From Leuconostoc falkenbergense (lineage in GTDB: Bacteria > Bacillota > Bacilli > Lactobacillales > Lactobacillaceae): a stretch of 64,000 bases of DNA. Positions 57,097 through 64,000 of this stretch are shown in pieces (the first letter of the stretch is position 1; the number at the start of each line of letters is the position of its first letter). The stretch lies in contig NZ_BMBS01000002.1 in assembly GCF_014634805.1 (NCBI RefSeq), positions 37,703-101,702 on the forward strand. The letters are read 5' to 3'. The notes under the pieces were generated by a model that made no database searches, was not told where the DNA came from, and was given only the letters and a program-made list of their open reading frames with translations. The position numbers were made by a program, and so were the translations under genes.

Positions 57097-57135
57097 AAAA
57101 AAGACAAATCAGTTACCCACTGATTTGTCTTTTTT
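57097..57135 (-). terminator. Terminator after glucokinase
   Basis: Perfect 16-bp stem (AAAAAGACAAATCAGT and its complement) with loop GGGTA on the minus strand; T runs at the end. Confidence 0.9.
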
Positions 57136-57137
57136 AT

Positions 57138-58097
57138 TTATGCACGTGCAAGGCTTGCTGCACCAATCACACCAGCATCATTCCCTAATTCAGCTAATTT
57201 CACGCGTGTTGAATTACGAACAGTTGGAAAAGCAAACACTTTCCAATTTTCTTCAACACGAGCTCGCAAAAATTCACCAGCAGCAGCTACACCACCGCCA
57301 ATAACAATTGCAGATGGGTTCAAAATATTTGACATTGCTGCCGTAGCATATCCGAGATAATATGACACTTTGTTGACAACCTCATTAGCTAAAAAGTCAC
57401 CGTTTTTTGCTAAGTCGAAGACAATTTTTGATGTCACTTCCTCGCCGTCATCAATCATCTTTTTCAACTTGGAGTTACCGACATACTCTTCTGCCAAGTC
57501 TTGTGCCAAATGGACCACACCCGTTGCGGAAGCATATTGTTCCAAGCAACCACGATTACCACATGTGCACAAATAACCATTTGGCTCAACAACCATATGA
57601 CCGACCTCACCACCGGCACCTACTGTACCGTGAATCAGCTGACCATTTGCCACCAAACCACCACCAACACCAGTGCCTAATGTCACAAATGACACTTCAT
57701 CATCGTTGTTTCCGGCACCTTTCCAAGCTTCGCCAAGCGCTGCTGAGTTAGCATCATTGTCAATCGTCAATGTAAATCCAGTACCAGATTCAATATCTGC
57801 TTTAACTGGCTGCTCTGTCTTCCAATTAAGGTTAAAAGCCCCTGTTACCGTACCAGTAACCCGATTAACAGTACCTGGTGTTCCCATTCCGATACCGATA
57901 ATACGATCATGATCCAGTTGGTACAAATCAAGGTGGTGATTAATTGATTCCACAATATCTGGAACAATATGAGAACCATCATCTAGAATATTTGTTTTGA
58001 TTGACCATTTTTGCTGAATTTCACCTTGATCTGTCAAAATTGCAAACTTGATAGTTGTACCACCAAGATCGACACCGATAAGCTTATCTTTTGCCAT
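57138..58097 (-). CDS. glcK: Glucokinase (ROK family)
   Basis: Phosphorylates glucose with ATP. The 319 residues have LIGVDLGGTTIKFAIL (phosphate loop), GIGMGTPGTVNRVTG, the substrate site NDANSAALGEAWKGAGN, and the ROK zinc cluster with EVGHMVVEPNG then CTCGNRGCLEQYASA. The start is unresolved: ATG 58097 gives the usual length but has no clear ribosome binding site, whereas an in-frame ATG at 58166 has a strong CGGAGGAAAT and would add 23 residues, including NIIIII. yqgQ lies directly upstream, as in Bacillus. A near-cre sits at 58222. Confidence 0.93.
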   Translation of the reverse strand: MAKDKLIGVDLGGTTIKFAILTDQGEIQQKWSIKTNILDDGSHIVPDIVESINHHLDLYQLDHDRIIGIGMGTPGTVNRVTGTVTGAFNLNWKTEQPVKADIESGTGFTLTIDNDANSAALGEAWKGAGNNDDEVSFVTLGTGVGGGLVANGQLIHGTVGAGGEVGHMVVEPNGYLCTCGNRGCLEQYASATGVVHLAQDLAEEYVGNSKLKKMIDDGEEVTSKIVFDLAKNGDFLANEVVNKVSYYLGYATAAMSNILNPSAIVIGGGVAAAGEFLRARVEENWKVFAFPTVRNSTRVKLAELGNDAGVIGAASLARA

Positions 58098-58110
58098 GAT
58101 AATTATAATA

Positions 58111-58178
58111 ATGTTGCCCGATCTAACGACTGCAAGTTCACTGGACAGCCTCAATGAAGGCAACATATTTCCTCCGTA
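58111..58178 (-). promoter_or_regulatory. Upstream start and inverted repeat before glucokinase
   Basis: CGGAGGAAAT then ATG (58164-58166) opens a frame that runs unbroken into glcK. ATGTTGCC (minus strand, 58159-58166) has a perfect inverted copy GGCAACAT at 58111-58118, so the upstream ATG can be base-paired to the stretch just before the second start. This could be an alternative start or a translational control element. Confidence 0.4.
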
Positions 58179-58221
58179 TGAATTGATTACTTAATCATTC
58201 TAACAGATATGACTAGCCAAG

Positions 58222-58235
58222 TGCAAGCGGTTTCA
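58222..58235. promoter_or_regulatory. Near-match cre site upstream of glucokinase
   Basis: TGCAAGCGGTTTCA matches TGWAANCGNTNWCA except for one position (C for W). It lies between yqgQ and glcK. Confidence 0.35.
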
Positions 58236-58257
58236 CAGTCTAAATAAACAATGATAG

Positions 58258-58464
58258 TCAATCACTGGGACTTTCAAGTTCCAATCGGTGTTCGTGTGCC
58301 AAAATGACTTTCATTGTTGCATACATTTTTGGTTGAATAATATCTGCTTTATATAAATTGTCCACTTCTAAGGCAGCCATTTCGATATCCCATAGCCGCT
58401 TTCCAACATGAATATACACACCGAATTCTTTTAAATATTGTAGAACATCATAAAAAGTTTTCAT
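58258..58464 (-). CDS. yqgQ: YqgQ family protein
   Basis: Small helical protein of 68 residues in the YqgQ (DUF910) family: KTFYDVLQYLKEFGVYIHVGKRLWDIEMAALEVDNLY is typical. Its structure is a three-helix bundle suggested to bind nucleic acid; the function is unproven. It lies upstream of glucokinase as in B. subtilis. ATG 58464 is preferred (AGGAG 11 nt upstream) to TTG 58473. Confidence 0.85.
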   Translation of the reverse strand: MKTFYDVLQYLKEFGVYIHVGKRLWDIEMAALEVDNLYKADIIQPKMYATMKVILAHEHRLELESPSD

Positions 58465-58572
58465 GATTTGCAACGCTCCTTATATATCAACGTTTAAGAT
58501 ATTTTTTGAGTTTACTAGTTCACTTATGCTCTCTTGGCATTTCTTTGTTAGTAAACTGATATGTACTTATAA

Positions 58573-58917
58573 TTAATTATTGCTTTCATCTCTTGAATTC
58601 AAATAGTTAACAATCTTTTTAACATAGTCCATATTAATTAAACCAGCAAAAAACTCACCATTCTCACTCATCACAATATTATCAGGAGATATATACTGTT
58701 TATATCTCTCATCTTTTAAGATACAATTTTTCATATCTTCATTTGCCGATAACAAGACCAACAATGCTTTTTTAGACAATAGCGTTCGTTCTCCGTCAGT
58801 TTCCCGATAAAAATAATAGCGACGTGTAAAACCCGCTGTCCTGTTTCCAATATTCCACAAAACATCTTTCCAACTATGTTTTTCAAAAATACCATACTTC
58901 ACATCACTATTACTCAT
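58573..58917 (-). CDS. Hypothetical protein in the yqgQ-rhomboid gap
   Basis: 114 residues, soluble, with aromatic-rich KHSWKDVLWNIGNRTAGFTRRYYFYRET at the front and NMDYVKKIVNYLNSR at the end. No family is recognised. A run of G (GGGGG of ATTAAGGGGG) lies 8 nt before the ATG and can serve as ribosome binding site. It is one of three small accessory genes inserted between otherwise linked yqgQ and the rhomboid gene. Confidence 0.65.
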   Translation of the reverse strand: MSNSDVKYGIFEKHSWKDVLWNIGNRTAGFTRRYYFYRETDGERTLLSKKALLVLLSANEDMKNCILKDERYKQYISPDNIVMSENGEFFAGLINMDYVKKIVNYLNSRDESNN

Positions 58918-59175
58918 ATTTGTAAATCCCCCTTAATTTATACAGATACACCAAGTAAACATATCACATCTATTCAATAAATAGCCATCACAGTGATTTC
59001 CTGACAAAGTTATTTTTTAGGATTTTTCAAATTCATTTTTTGAATAAGATTATGTCCGCTATCAGCCAAATAAAAGGCACTACACTTGTAATTCATCATG
59101 TCTCAATTTAATTAACTCATCCCCTTTGTTGTGCGAGTTCGTTTAATATCCTTTTAAAATCTTCTTAACTAATCA

Positions 59176-59204
59176 ATCAGTATATTGTTTAGTTGTATAC
59201 TGAT
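59176..59204 (+). promoter_or_regulatory. Candidate operator of the 74-residue membrane protein gene
   Basis: Perfect 9-bp inverted repeat ATCAGTATA (59176-59184) and TATACTGAT (59196-59204), 11 bp apart. The right arm contains a -10-like TATACT about 25 bp before the ATG, so a bound repressor would block RNA polymerase. Confidence 0.5.
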
Positions 59205-59227
59205 AGTTGGCTAGAAGGAGGGAAAAT

Positions 59228-59452
59228 ATGTTAGATGTTGTCGTTTCGGTGTTACATCTTGTAATTTTTGTGAGTGCGATTGGAAGTTTTATTGTATTGA
59301 AATCACTATTCAATACGTTTACTAAAACACAGAAGATATGGGTAGCAATTCTGGTAGTGTCTGTTGTTATTTCATTTATCATTTCATTTTTTACTAATGA
59401 GATGCCAGATATTATCCAAGGATATAAAGATGGCTTCAATGCCGGCAAATAA
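59228..59452 (+). CDS. Small two-helix membrane protein, unknown
   Basis: 74 residues with strong AAGGAGG before ATG 59228. Two hydrophobic segments (about 3-25 and 37-56) with a short basic loop (KSLFNTFTKTQK), then a polar tail DIIQGYKDGFNAGK. It could be a bacteriocin-associated, immunity-like or stress peptide, but no family is recognised. It has an operator-like repeat upstream and its own terminator. Confidence 0.7.
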   Translation: MLDVVVSVLHLVIFVSAIGSFIVLKSLFNTFTKTQKIWVAILVVSVVISFIISFFTNEMPDIIQGYKDGFNAGK

Positions 59453-59459
59453 CCTGTTC

Positions 59460-59487
59460 AACATCGTCATACTTGATGATGTTTTTT
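59460..59487 (+). terminator. Terminator of the 74-residue protein gene
   Basis: AACATCGTCA/TGATGATGTT (one wobble) with loop TACT, followed by TTTTT. Confidence 0.85.
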
Positions 59488-59611
59488 TGTGAGATCAACG
59501 ACTTTAAAAATTGTCAGTATAAAGGCGGTCGTTCTATCTGACTTGTAATCTGGTTAAGTTATTTGTTTAATGACATAACGTAACCAGTGCCTTTTTTTAG
59601 ATCAAGATATT

Positions 59612-59869
59612 TTAGAACATGCCAAAATATCTTGAAAAACCAACGTCTGGTTTGTTTAGCTGATTCAACAATTTTAACGCAGGCTCAGAAAGTTTCTGAT
59701 TATTAATAATAACTGATTTCAAATCATATACTAAATTTTTAACAACGACTTTTTCGCTCTGTTGCTCATCTCTTAATTGATGTATCGCTTTACTGACAAA
59801 TTTTTGTTCTGTTTCATTAACTGAAATTGTTATTAACTCATCAATTAAATTGTTTTTTCGCTCGCTCAT
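59612..59869 (-). CDS. Probable bacteriocin immunity protein (enterocin A-type), orphan
   Basis: 85 residues from ATG 59869, with GAGGTGACAAC upstream. It is helical and acidic at the front; the pattern LIDELITIS...TEQKFVSKAIHQLRDEQQSEKVVVKNLVYDLKSVIINNQKLSEPALKLL resembles the four-helix class IIa bacteriocin immunity family (recalled, not searched). These proteins protect the producer by blocking the mannose-PTS pore complex. No bacteriocin precursor or ABC exporter is seen nearby, so it would be an orphan that confers resistance to competitors' bacteriocins. Confidence 0.5.
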   Translation of the reverse strand: MSERKNNLIDELITISVNETEQKFVSKAIHQLRDEQQSEKVVVKNLVYDLKSVIINNQKLSEPALKLLNQLNKPDVGFSRYFGMF

Positions 59870-60041
59870 GTTGTCACCTCTTGACACTGATTTTACGCCA
59901 AGGCTATTAGTGTCGCAAATTATGACTTTAATTGTATTTTTATGTTAAATACCAAACTAAACAACCATCCGCTCTTACTGACATTTATATATTTAGTATA
60001 TATGTAATTAATTCAAAATTATGAACTGAGCTTAGAAGTTT

Positions 60042-60734
60042 TCATGATTTTACGCCCATAAAGACAGTCAATCCGATTAACAACAATGTCAATAATACCA
60101 TCACTAGCCGAACATGCCAGCTGAATTTCCCGTTACGACTATAAAAACCAAAAATCATGGCAAACATTACCCCGCCAATGAAGCCACCAAGATGACCCCA
60201 AAGATCAATGTTTGTAGCAGAAAAACTTGACAACAATGTCAATAAAACAAACAATCCCATCATTGATCCTAATGCCCTTACGTTGGGGTCATGACGGTAC
60301 TGATAGGCAAATATCATTAAGCTACCAAACAAGCCGAATAATGCTGTCGAGGCACCCACTGAAATCGTATTTGGCGAAAATAAATACGAAAAAATATTAC
60401 CGGAAATACCGGAAAAGAAGTATAAGCCTAAAAATTTGCGGCTACCAAAAGCGTCTTCTGCTATCGGACCAATAAACCATAAAGTCAGCATATTAGTGGC
60501 AATATGCATAAAACCAGCGTGTAAAAATATAGGCGTGATTAAACGCCAATATTGCGAATCGCCCTTGATATAAGGCCCCCACTTAGCACCTACTTGGACC
60601 AAAAAATAGCTATTGTCGGTTGTCCCACCACTGACGACCAGCTCAATCAAAAAAACAACAACTGTTACCGTCAATAATATCGTGGTTACTGGTGCAACTA
60701 CATAATGTGTTTTTAACGTTTTCATAGTCCCCAT
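60042..60734 (-). CDS. Rhomboid family intramembrane serine protease
   Basis: 230 residues with six membrane segments. The catalytic dyad is Ser129 in VGASTALFG and His181 in HLGGFIGG; the HAGFMHIATNM stretch in helix 2 supplies the oxyanion residues (His, Asn). It is short, without the N-terminal extension of B. subtilis YqgP. In Bacillus the rhomboid gene yqgP is next to yqgQ-glcK; here 1.5 kb of small genes separates them. The -10 TATAAT (60743-60748) is only 8 bp from the ATG at 60734, suggesting a leaderless or internal (60725) start. Confidence 0.92.
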   Translation of the reverse strand: MGTMKTLKTHYVVAPVTTILLTVTVVVFLIELVVSGGTTDNSYFLVQVGAKWGPYIKGDSQYWRLITPIFLHAGFMHIATNMLTLWFIGPIAEDAFGSRKFLGLYFFSGISGNIFSYLFSPNTISVGASTALFGLFGSLMIFAYQYRHDPNVRALGSMMGLFVLLTLLSSFSATNIDLWGHLGGFIGGVMFAMIFGFYSRNGKFSWHVRLVMVLLTLLLIGLTVFMGVKS

Positions 60735-60742
60735 TTTAACAG

Positions 60743-60748
60743 ATTATA
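60743..60748 (-). promoter_or_regulatory. -10 element directly before the rhomboid gene
   Basis: Perfect TATAAT on the minus strand 8 bp upstream of ATG 60734 and 17 bp upstream of ATG 60725, which has GGGG before it. The transcript would have no or a very short leader. Confidence 0.45.
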
Positions 60749-60843
60749 ACCATTGTTGCTTGCATAAACTATTCTACCTTCATATCATTTTTAATAGTCC
60801 TATGTTAAAATGACAACAATTAGTTATGTAAGGAGAACAACCA

Positions 60844-61137
60844 ATGCTTGGTATTCTATTAGTCCCATTCTTTATTTTGATAGCTTTTATTTATTTAATC
60901 ACTTTTATGTTCGTTAATACATTTGGTGTTGTTTCGCGACTCATTTTTGCCATCGTGATTATATTATTACTATCTTTTATCGTGAAAAATTTCTGGGCTG
61001 TCGTTGGTTTCATTGTATTAATTGCATTTGCTTTCTGGATTCGCCAGAGGTTTATTCAACCACACATGAATCATCAAACGCAACAAGACCCATCGACATT
61101 TGATGGCGAGTTCGAAGAAGTAGATAAAGACAAGTAA
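60844..61137 (+). CDS. Small membrane protein, unknown
   Basis: 97 residues with TAAGGAGAACAACCA before the ATG. Two or three hydrophobic segments fill residues 2-67, followed by a polar acidic tail (QQDPSTFDGEFEEVDKDK) in the cytoplasm or at the surface. No named family is recognised. It has its own terminator downstream and stands divergent from the rhomboid gene. Confidence 0.75.
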   Translation: MLGILLVPFFILIAFIYLITFMFVNTFGVVSRLIFAIVIILLLSFIVKNFWAVVGFIVLIAFAFWIRQRFIQPHMNHQTQQDPSTFDGEFEEVDKDK

Positions 61138-61144
61138 TTATTTG

Positions 61145-61173
61145 GGTTCAATTTAATCAAGTTGAGCCTTTTT
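61145..61173 (+). terminator. Terminator of the 97-residue membrane protein gene
   Basis: GGTTCAA/TTGAGCC stem with one wobble and a 10-nt loop, then TTTTTAT. Confidence 0.75.
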
Positions 61174-61198
61174 ATTTGCATATAAATGACCAAACAAA

Positions 61199-61224
61199 AA
61201 AGCATTCAAATAATCAAATGCTTT
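61199..61224 (-). terminator. Terminator after the DUF402 gene
   Basis: AAAGCATT/AATGCTTT perfect 8-bp stem, followed by TTTTG on the minus strand. Confidence 0.75.
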
Positions 61225-61227
61225 ATT

Positions 61228-61797
61228 TCAACGACGATCTTTCAACCGCTGTTGCATCAAATACTGATACCTTGCGTACCAAACGTCTACATAACCTTGC
61301 GAAAACGGACCTGTGCCAGCGTTAATCCAATCAACCAAAATTTTGACATGTGCTTTTAAAATCTTATCAATTTCTGGTGGATAATGCCATTTCTTACTGT
61401 GAGCTGCATATTCATCAGCGTCCAGTAAATGTTTTTCGCCATCTGGAAACACTTTAACATCAAGATCGTAATCAATATATTTAAGCGCCTCTTTATCCAA
61501 TACATAAGGAGATGCGAGATTACAATAATACGATACGCCATTATCACGAATCATCGCAATGATGTTAAACCAATACTTTTTGTGGAAATAAACAATGGCT
61601 GGTTCGCGTGTCACCCAACGCCGACCATCGTCTTCAGTCACTAAAGTATGATCATTTAGGCCAATAATCGCGTTCTCACTAGTTTTTAAAACCATGGTAT
61701 CGCGCCAAGTTCGATGCAACGAGCCGTCGTGCTTATAGCTTTTGATCGTGATGAAATCACCTTCGCGTGGCCCGCGACCTGGTTTATCAACGCTCAT
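61228..61797 (-). CDS. ntdP: DUF402 nucleoside tri-/diphosphate phosphatase
   Basis: Family of S. aureus Ntdp (DUF402), which removes gamma and beta phosphates from nucleotides and affects virulence there. The 189 residues contain [70 protein letters not shown] (acidic metal ligands) and a helical C-terminus. It lies 54 bp after recX on the same strand. Confidence 0.88.
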   Translation of the reverse strand: MSVDKPGRGPREGDFITIKSYKHDGSLHRTWRDTMVLKTSENAIIGLNDHTLVTEDDGRRWVTREPAIVYFHKKYWFNIIAMIRDNGVSYYCNLASPYVLDKEALKYIDYDLDVKVFPDGEKHLLDADEYAAHSKKWHYPPEIDKILKAHVKILVDWINAGTGPFSQGYVDVWYARYQYLMQQRLKDRR

Positions 61798-61850
61798 AAC
61801 GCTACCTACTCTTCTAACACCGAATTTCTATTTCAGTATACCACAATTTA

Positions 61851-62651
61851 CTAGTCGTCTTCCAGCACTAAATTGGTCAACACACTGTCAATTAAATCGG
61901 AAGGATACCCTTTTGCGTAAAGGCCCTTTTTCGTTTTAAACTGGCGTTTTGAATTATCGTCACGATGATAGCGTCGCCATAATTTATCGGCTTCTCTTTG
62001 AATATTTTCTATCTCTGACTGCTCATCATTTTCTGCCTCTAAATCACTCACAACATTTTGTGCAATATCAAAAGAAAAGCCTTTCTTAGCAAGTGCCGCA
62101 ATGATTTTTTGTTGCTTACTGCGTGTTGATTCTCGTTTATACGTGACAGCTGCTTTCTTGGCGAGTTGTGTTACAATGATGATTTGTTCCTCATCAGTGT
62201 ATGTTGCTAATGCTTCTTCAATATTGATATCCGACACACCCGCTTGTTTAAGCGCCATTTTAATGACAATTGGTCCCTTTGGACTAATTGTTTTTTTAGT
62301 GGCAACATAATGGATGGCGTAATTAAGATCATCAAGATAATGTTGCGCCTCTAATTGACTGATCACTTGCAATTGCACTTGTTCAGGAATTTCTTTATCG
62401 TGCATTTTTTGCTGAACTTGTTTTATTGTTCGAAGCGAATGACCAAGATAGTTCAGGGCAACGCGCATTGCTTTCGCTACTTCGTCGCTCAATTTAATAT
62501 CAGCAATCAAGTCATCATCTAGTTCGCGCCCTTTCGCTAATCCATATTTAATCAGGACACTTTCAGATACACCAAACGCAAATTGATTATCTAAATCAAT
62601 GTTATATCGACCAGCTTGTTTTTGAACTGAAATTTTGGTTATTATTTTCAT
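61851..62651 (-). CDS. recX: Regulatory protein RecX
   Basis: Binds and modulates RecA filaments. About 266 residues, made of helical triplet repeats: KAMRVALNYLGHSLRTIKQVQQKMHDKEI, LDDLNYAIHYVATKKTISPKGPIVIKMALKQAGV and IIAALAKKGFSFDIAQNVVSDLE. This is the long form found in lactobacilli. ATG 62651 is taken; a TTG at 62678 with overlap is possible. AGGAG lies 15 nt upstream, longer than ideal. Confidence 0.9.
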   Translation of the reverse strand: MKIITKISVQKQAGRYNIDLDNQFAFGVSESVLIKYGLAKGRELDDDLIADIKLSDEVAKAMRVALNYLGHSLRTIKQVQQKMHDKEIPEQVQLQVISQLEAQHYLDDLNYAIHYVATKKTISPKGPIVIKMALKQAGVSDINIEEALATYTDEEQIIIVTQLAKKAAVTYKRESTRSKQQKIIAALAKKGFSFDIAQNVVSDLEAENDEQSEIENIQREADKLWRRYHRDDNSKRQFKTKKGLYAKGYPSDLIDSVLTNLVLEDD

Positions 62652-62707
62652 AACGATGTGATATTTCTCCTCTGTCAACCAAAATCAGCCTGAAACACAA
62701 TAAAGTT

Positions 62708-62986
62708 TCAACTCACCAAGTGAGCGCCAAAAGTCATGAACATCAAAATGAAAAAAAGCAAACATAGTGCCACTACCAACACACTAACAACAAAGTCTTT
62801 ATTAACCAAATACTGATGTTTCTGCGTGATTTCATTTCTTTTGTGATACCATTCTCGACGATTTTGATTGCATACTATACTGGCTAATATCATACCAAAA
62901 AAGCACAATACAAGTACAGCAACGCTCACCCAAAAATTAATCTGTGTATTTTGGGTCAATTGTGGCACTGCTCCTAGCAAAATCAT
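62708..62986 (-). CDS. Small two-helix membrane protein, possible IcaD/PgaD-like partner
   Basis: 92 residues with TGGAGGCAATC before ATG 62986. Two hydrophobic segments (about 18-40 and 66-88) flank a basic middle (NQNRREWYHKRNEITQKHQYLVNKD). It begins 14 bp after the glycosyltransferase stop on the same strand; a small two-helix protein next to a processive GT2 is the arrangement of icaAD/pgaCD. The pairing is contextual; no sequence family is recognised. Confidence 0.7.
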   Translation of the reverse strand: MILLGAVPQLTQNTQINFWVSVAVLVLCFFGMILASIVCNQNRREWYHKRNEITQKHQYLVNKDFVVSVLVVALCLLFFILMFMTFGAHLVS

Positions 62987-63000
62987 GATTGCCTCCAAAT

Positions 63001-63924
63001 TTATTTTTTCATTTTTGTTCTGGTTGGGCTAACCCATGTTCCTTGTCCAGCTAATCCCAAGACACTTTTCAGGGCTGGAATGAAAGTGACAGCTATTGTA
63101 ATGGCATTCATTTGCCAATACCAAGCCATGTACATGGGTGCAAATAAGAGATATTTTAATTTTGCACCGTGATTATCAAGCACCAAGGACGCAACTAACT
63201 GCCAAATCCCAACCATTGAGATAAATGCTGAGAAGACAAAAACCATGTCTAACGTGTGAATGAGTTGCTCCGTGTCATTAGTGAAAACAAAATAAAATAA
63301 CTTGAGCGCCAACCAACCAGTGAATATCAAATAATAAAAACTCCATATTATACTACCTGTTTGATCCAATAGAAGCACTATTTTAGCAATATTTTTGATA
63401 GGATGCTTAAAAATACGCGAAAAATTAGTCACCCATGCTTCTGTGCCACCCTTTGCCCACCGCTTTCTTTGACTATATAGCATACCTAACGTGCTTGGTA
63501 CATTCATATAAAACATAATATCTGGTGCAAATACGGCTTTCCATCCGCTAAATTGTTGATCCCAAGCAATCGATATGTCTTCGGTTGCACGATCCTGACG
63601 GAATCCCCCACAATCAAGAACGGCATCCTTGCGATACATTGTGTTAGCGCCGGAGTACGCGTACATATTGCCGAGAACACCCATTTGAGAGCGTTTAATG
63701 ATACCCACAATGCTGGAAAATTCAACGGTTTGCGATTTTTCCAATAGCAAAGAGCGATTTTGGACATCCATATTAGCTGTGACAGCAGCAACATTTTGAC
63801 CACCAGGTCGCAAAAAATAATTCATGTATTTCCATAATCCGTCTGGCGCACAAACCGTATCCGCATCATTACTCAAAATATAGTCACCACGACAAAAAGA
63901 TAACCCGATATTAAAAGCATGTGC
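63001..63924 (-). pseudogene. GT2 polysaccharide synthase (IcaA/PgaC-like), 5' end cut by an insertion sequence
   Basis: About 307 codons of a processive family-2 glycosyltransferase. Seen are SNDADTV (DxD-type), ATEDISIAWDQQFSGW (TED catalytic base region), QRKRWAKGG (QxxRW) and four C-terminal hydrophobic segments, as in cellulose/PNAG synthases. The reading frame continues upstream to AHAFNIGLSFCRGDYIL and is then interrupted at 63924/63925 by IS sequence, so the N-terminal membrane and donor-binding parts are separated. The 3' part could be non-functional. The polymer is unknown. Confidence 0.85.
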
Positions 63925-64000
63925 TGAAGTGAACCCAATAACTTGGACAAAATAAAAAAATGTCCAGAAAGTTATTGGGTTTTTCTATGTCTAAATATTC
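63925..64000 (+). mobile_element. Left end of an IS3-family (IS150-type) insertion sequence
   Basis: Starts with TGAAGTGAACCCAATAACTT at 63925, a 5'-TG terminal repeat of the IS150 group type, then a short spacer and the beginning of an OrfA-like frame: ATG at 63960 or, more likely, ATG 63987 reading MSKYS, the usual beginning of IS150-type OrfA. An inverted copy of the end sequence (63960-63980) forms a hairpin. The element runs off the window. Group assignment is by recalled resemblance. Confidence 0.7.

Noticed and set aside
59010..59096. A 28-codon ORF (MNYKCSAFYL…) on the minus strand
   Set aside because: No proper ribosome binding site, no operon link and no conserved features visible; chance ORF or a gene remnant. 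The surrounding 58918-59175 stretch otherwise holds nothing I can name.

Overview
The window is a compact, low-GC Firmicutes chromosome segment, most likely from a heterofermentative lactic acid bacterium of the Leuconostoc group. This is inferred from gene content and protein resemblance: a PolC-type polymerase, GlnR/GlnA, an alcohol dehydrogenase closely resembling the Lactobacillus brevis R-specific enzyme, a class III ribonucleotide reductase, CcpA-type cre sites and a PurR-type PurBox promoter. No rRNA, tRNA, CRISPR array or prophage was seen. Nearly all genes lie on the minus strand; the exceptions are a DMT transporter, ade with a coupled unknown gene, an SpxH-like gene and two small membrane-protein genes.

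Layout. 1-3856: start of the purine operon (purE-K-C-S-Q-L, minus strand) behind a promoter with PurBoxes. 4114-5814: glnR-glnA with a perfect GlnR operator. 5973-12743: sortase, polA, a BI-1 family membrane protein, and ytpR - a 47-codon gene - murC. 12880-15634: DMT transporter converging on a csp - Nudix - small membrane protein - mtnN operon. 15696-18697: a guanine-type purine riboswitch with a PbuG-like permease, and a Vga/Lsa-type ABC-F gene broken by one nonsense codon. 18887-22436: fhs, a 46-codon gene, a candidate small RNA and a detached purD. 22610-26346: alcohol dehydrogenase, then a divergent PRPP synthetase - GDSL hydrolase - aldo/keto reductase operon; both units carry perfect cre matches. 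26398-36257: recD2, phosphatase, DUF1831, BMP-family binding protein, ClbS-like protein, rsmF, ribokinase, an orphan OrfA-like HTH protein, ring-cleaving dioxygenase and psiE. 36287-47183: the classical uppS-cdsA-rseP-proS-polC block preceded by glmS. 47390-56901: adenine deaminase, mgtE-rluA-ppnK-relQ with a divergent spxH-like gene, and nrdD-nrdG. 57138-60734: glucokinase-yqgQ and a rhomboid protease, an arrangement known from Bacillus (yqgP-yqgQ-glcK), here split by a roughly 1.5-kb patch of small accessory genes including a probable orphan bacteriocin immunity gene. 60844-64000: small membrane protein, DUF402 phosphatase, recX, and an IcaA/PgaC-like glycosyltransferase with a small two-helix partner. 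The glycosyltransferase is cut at position 63925 by the end of an IS3-family (IS150-type) insertion sequence that runs off the window.

Purine supply is the recurrent theme: de novo genes (purEKCSQL, purD), formyl-THF supply (fhs), PRPP synthesis, salvage (riboswitch permease, adenine deaminase, MTA/SAH nucleosidase), ribokinase and (p)ppGpp synthesis all fall within 55 kb, under at least three visible control types. No convincing wholly new system is present. The best leads are the IS-disrupted polysaccharide synthase, the ABC-F pseudogene with its structured leader, the candidate small RNA near purD, the glucokinase double start, and the small-gene patch between the rhomboid gene and yqgQ.
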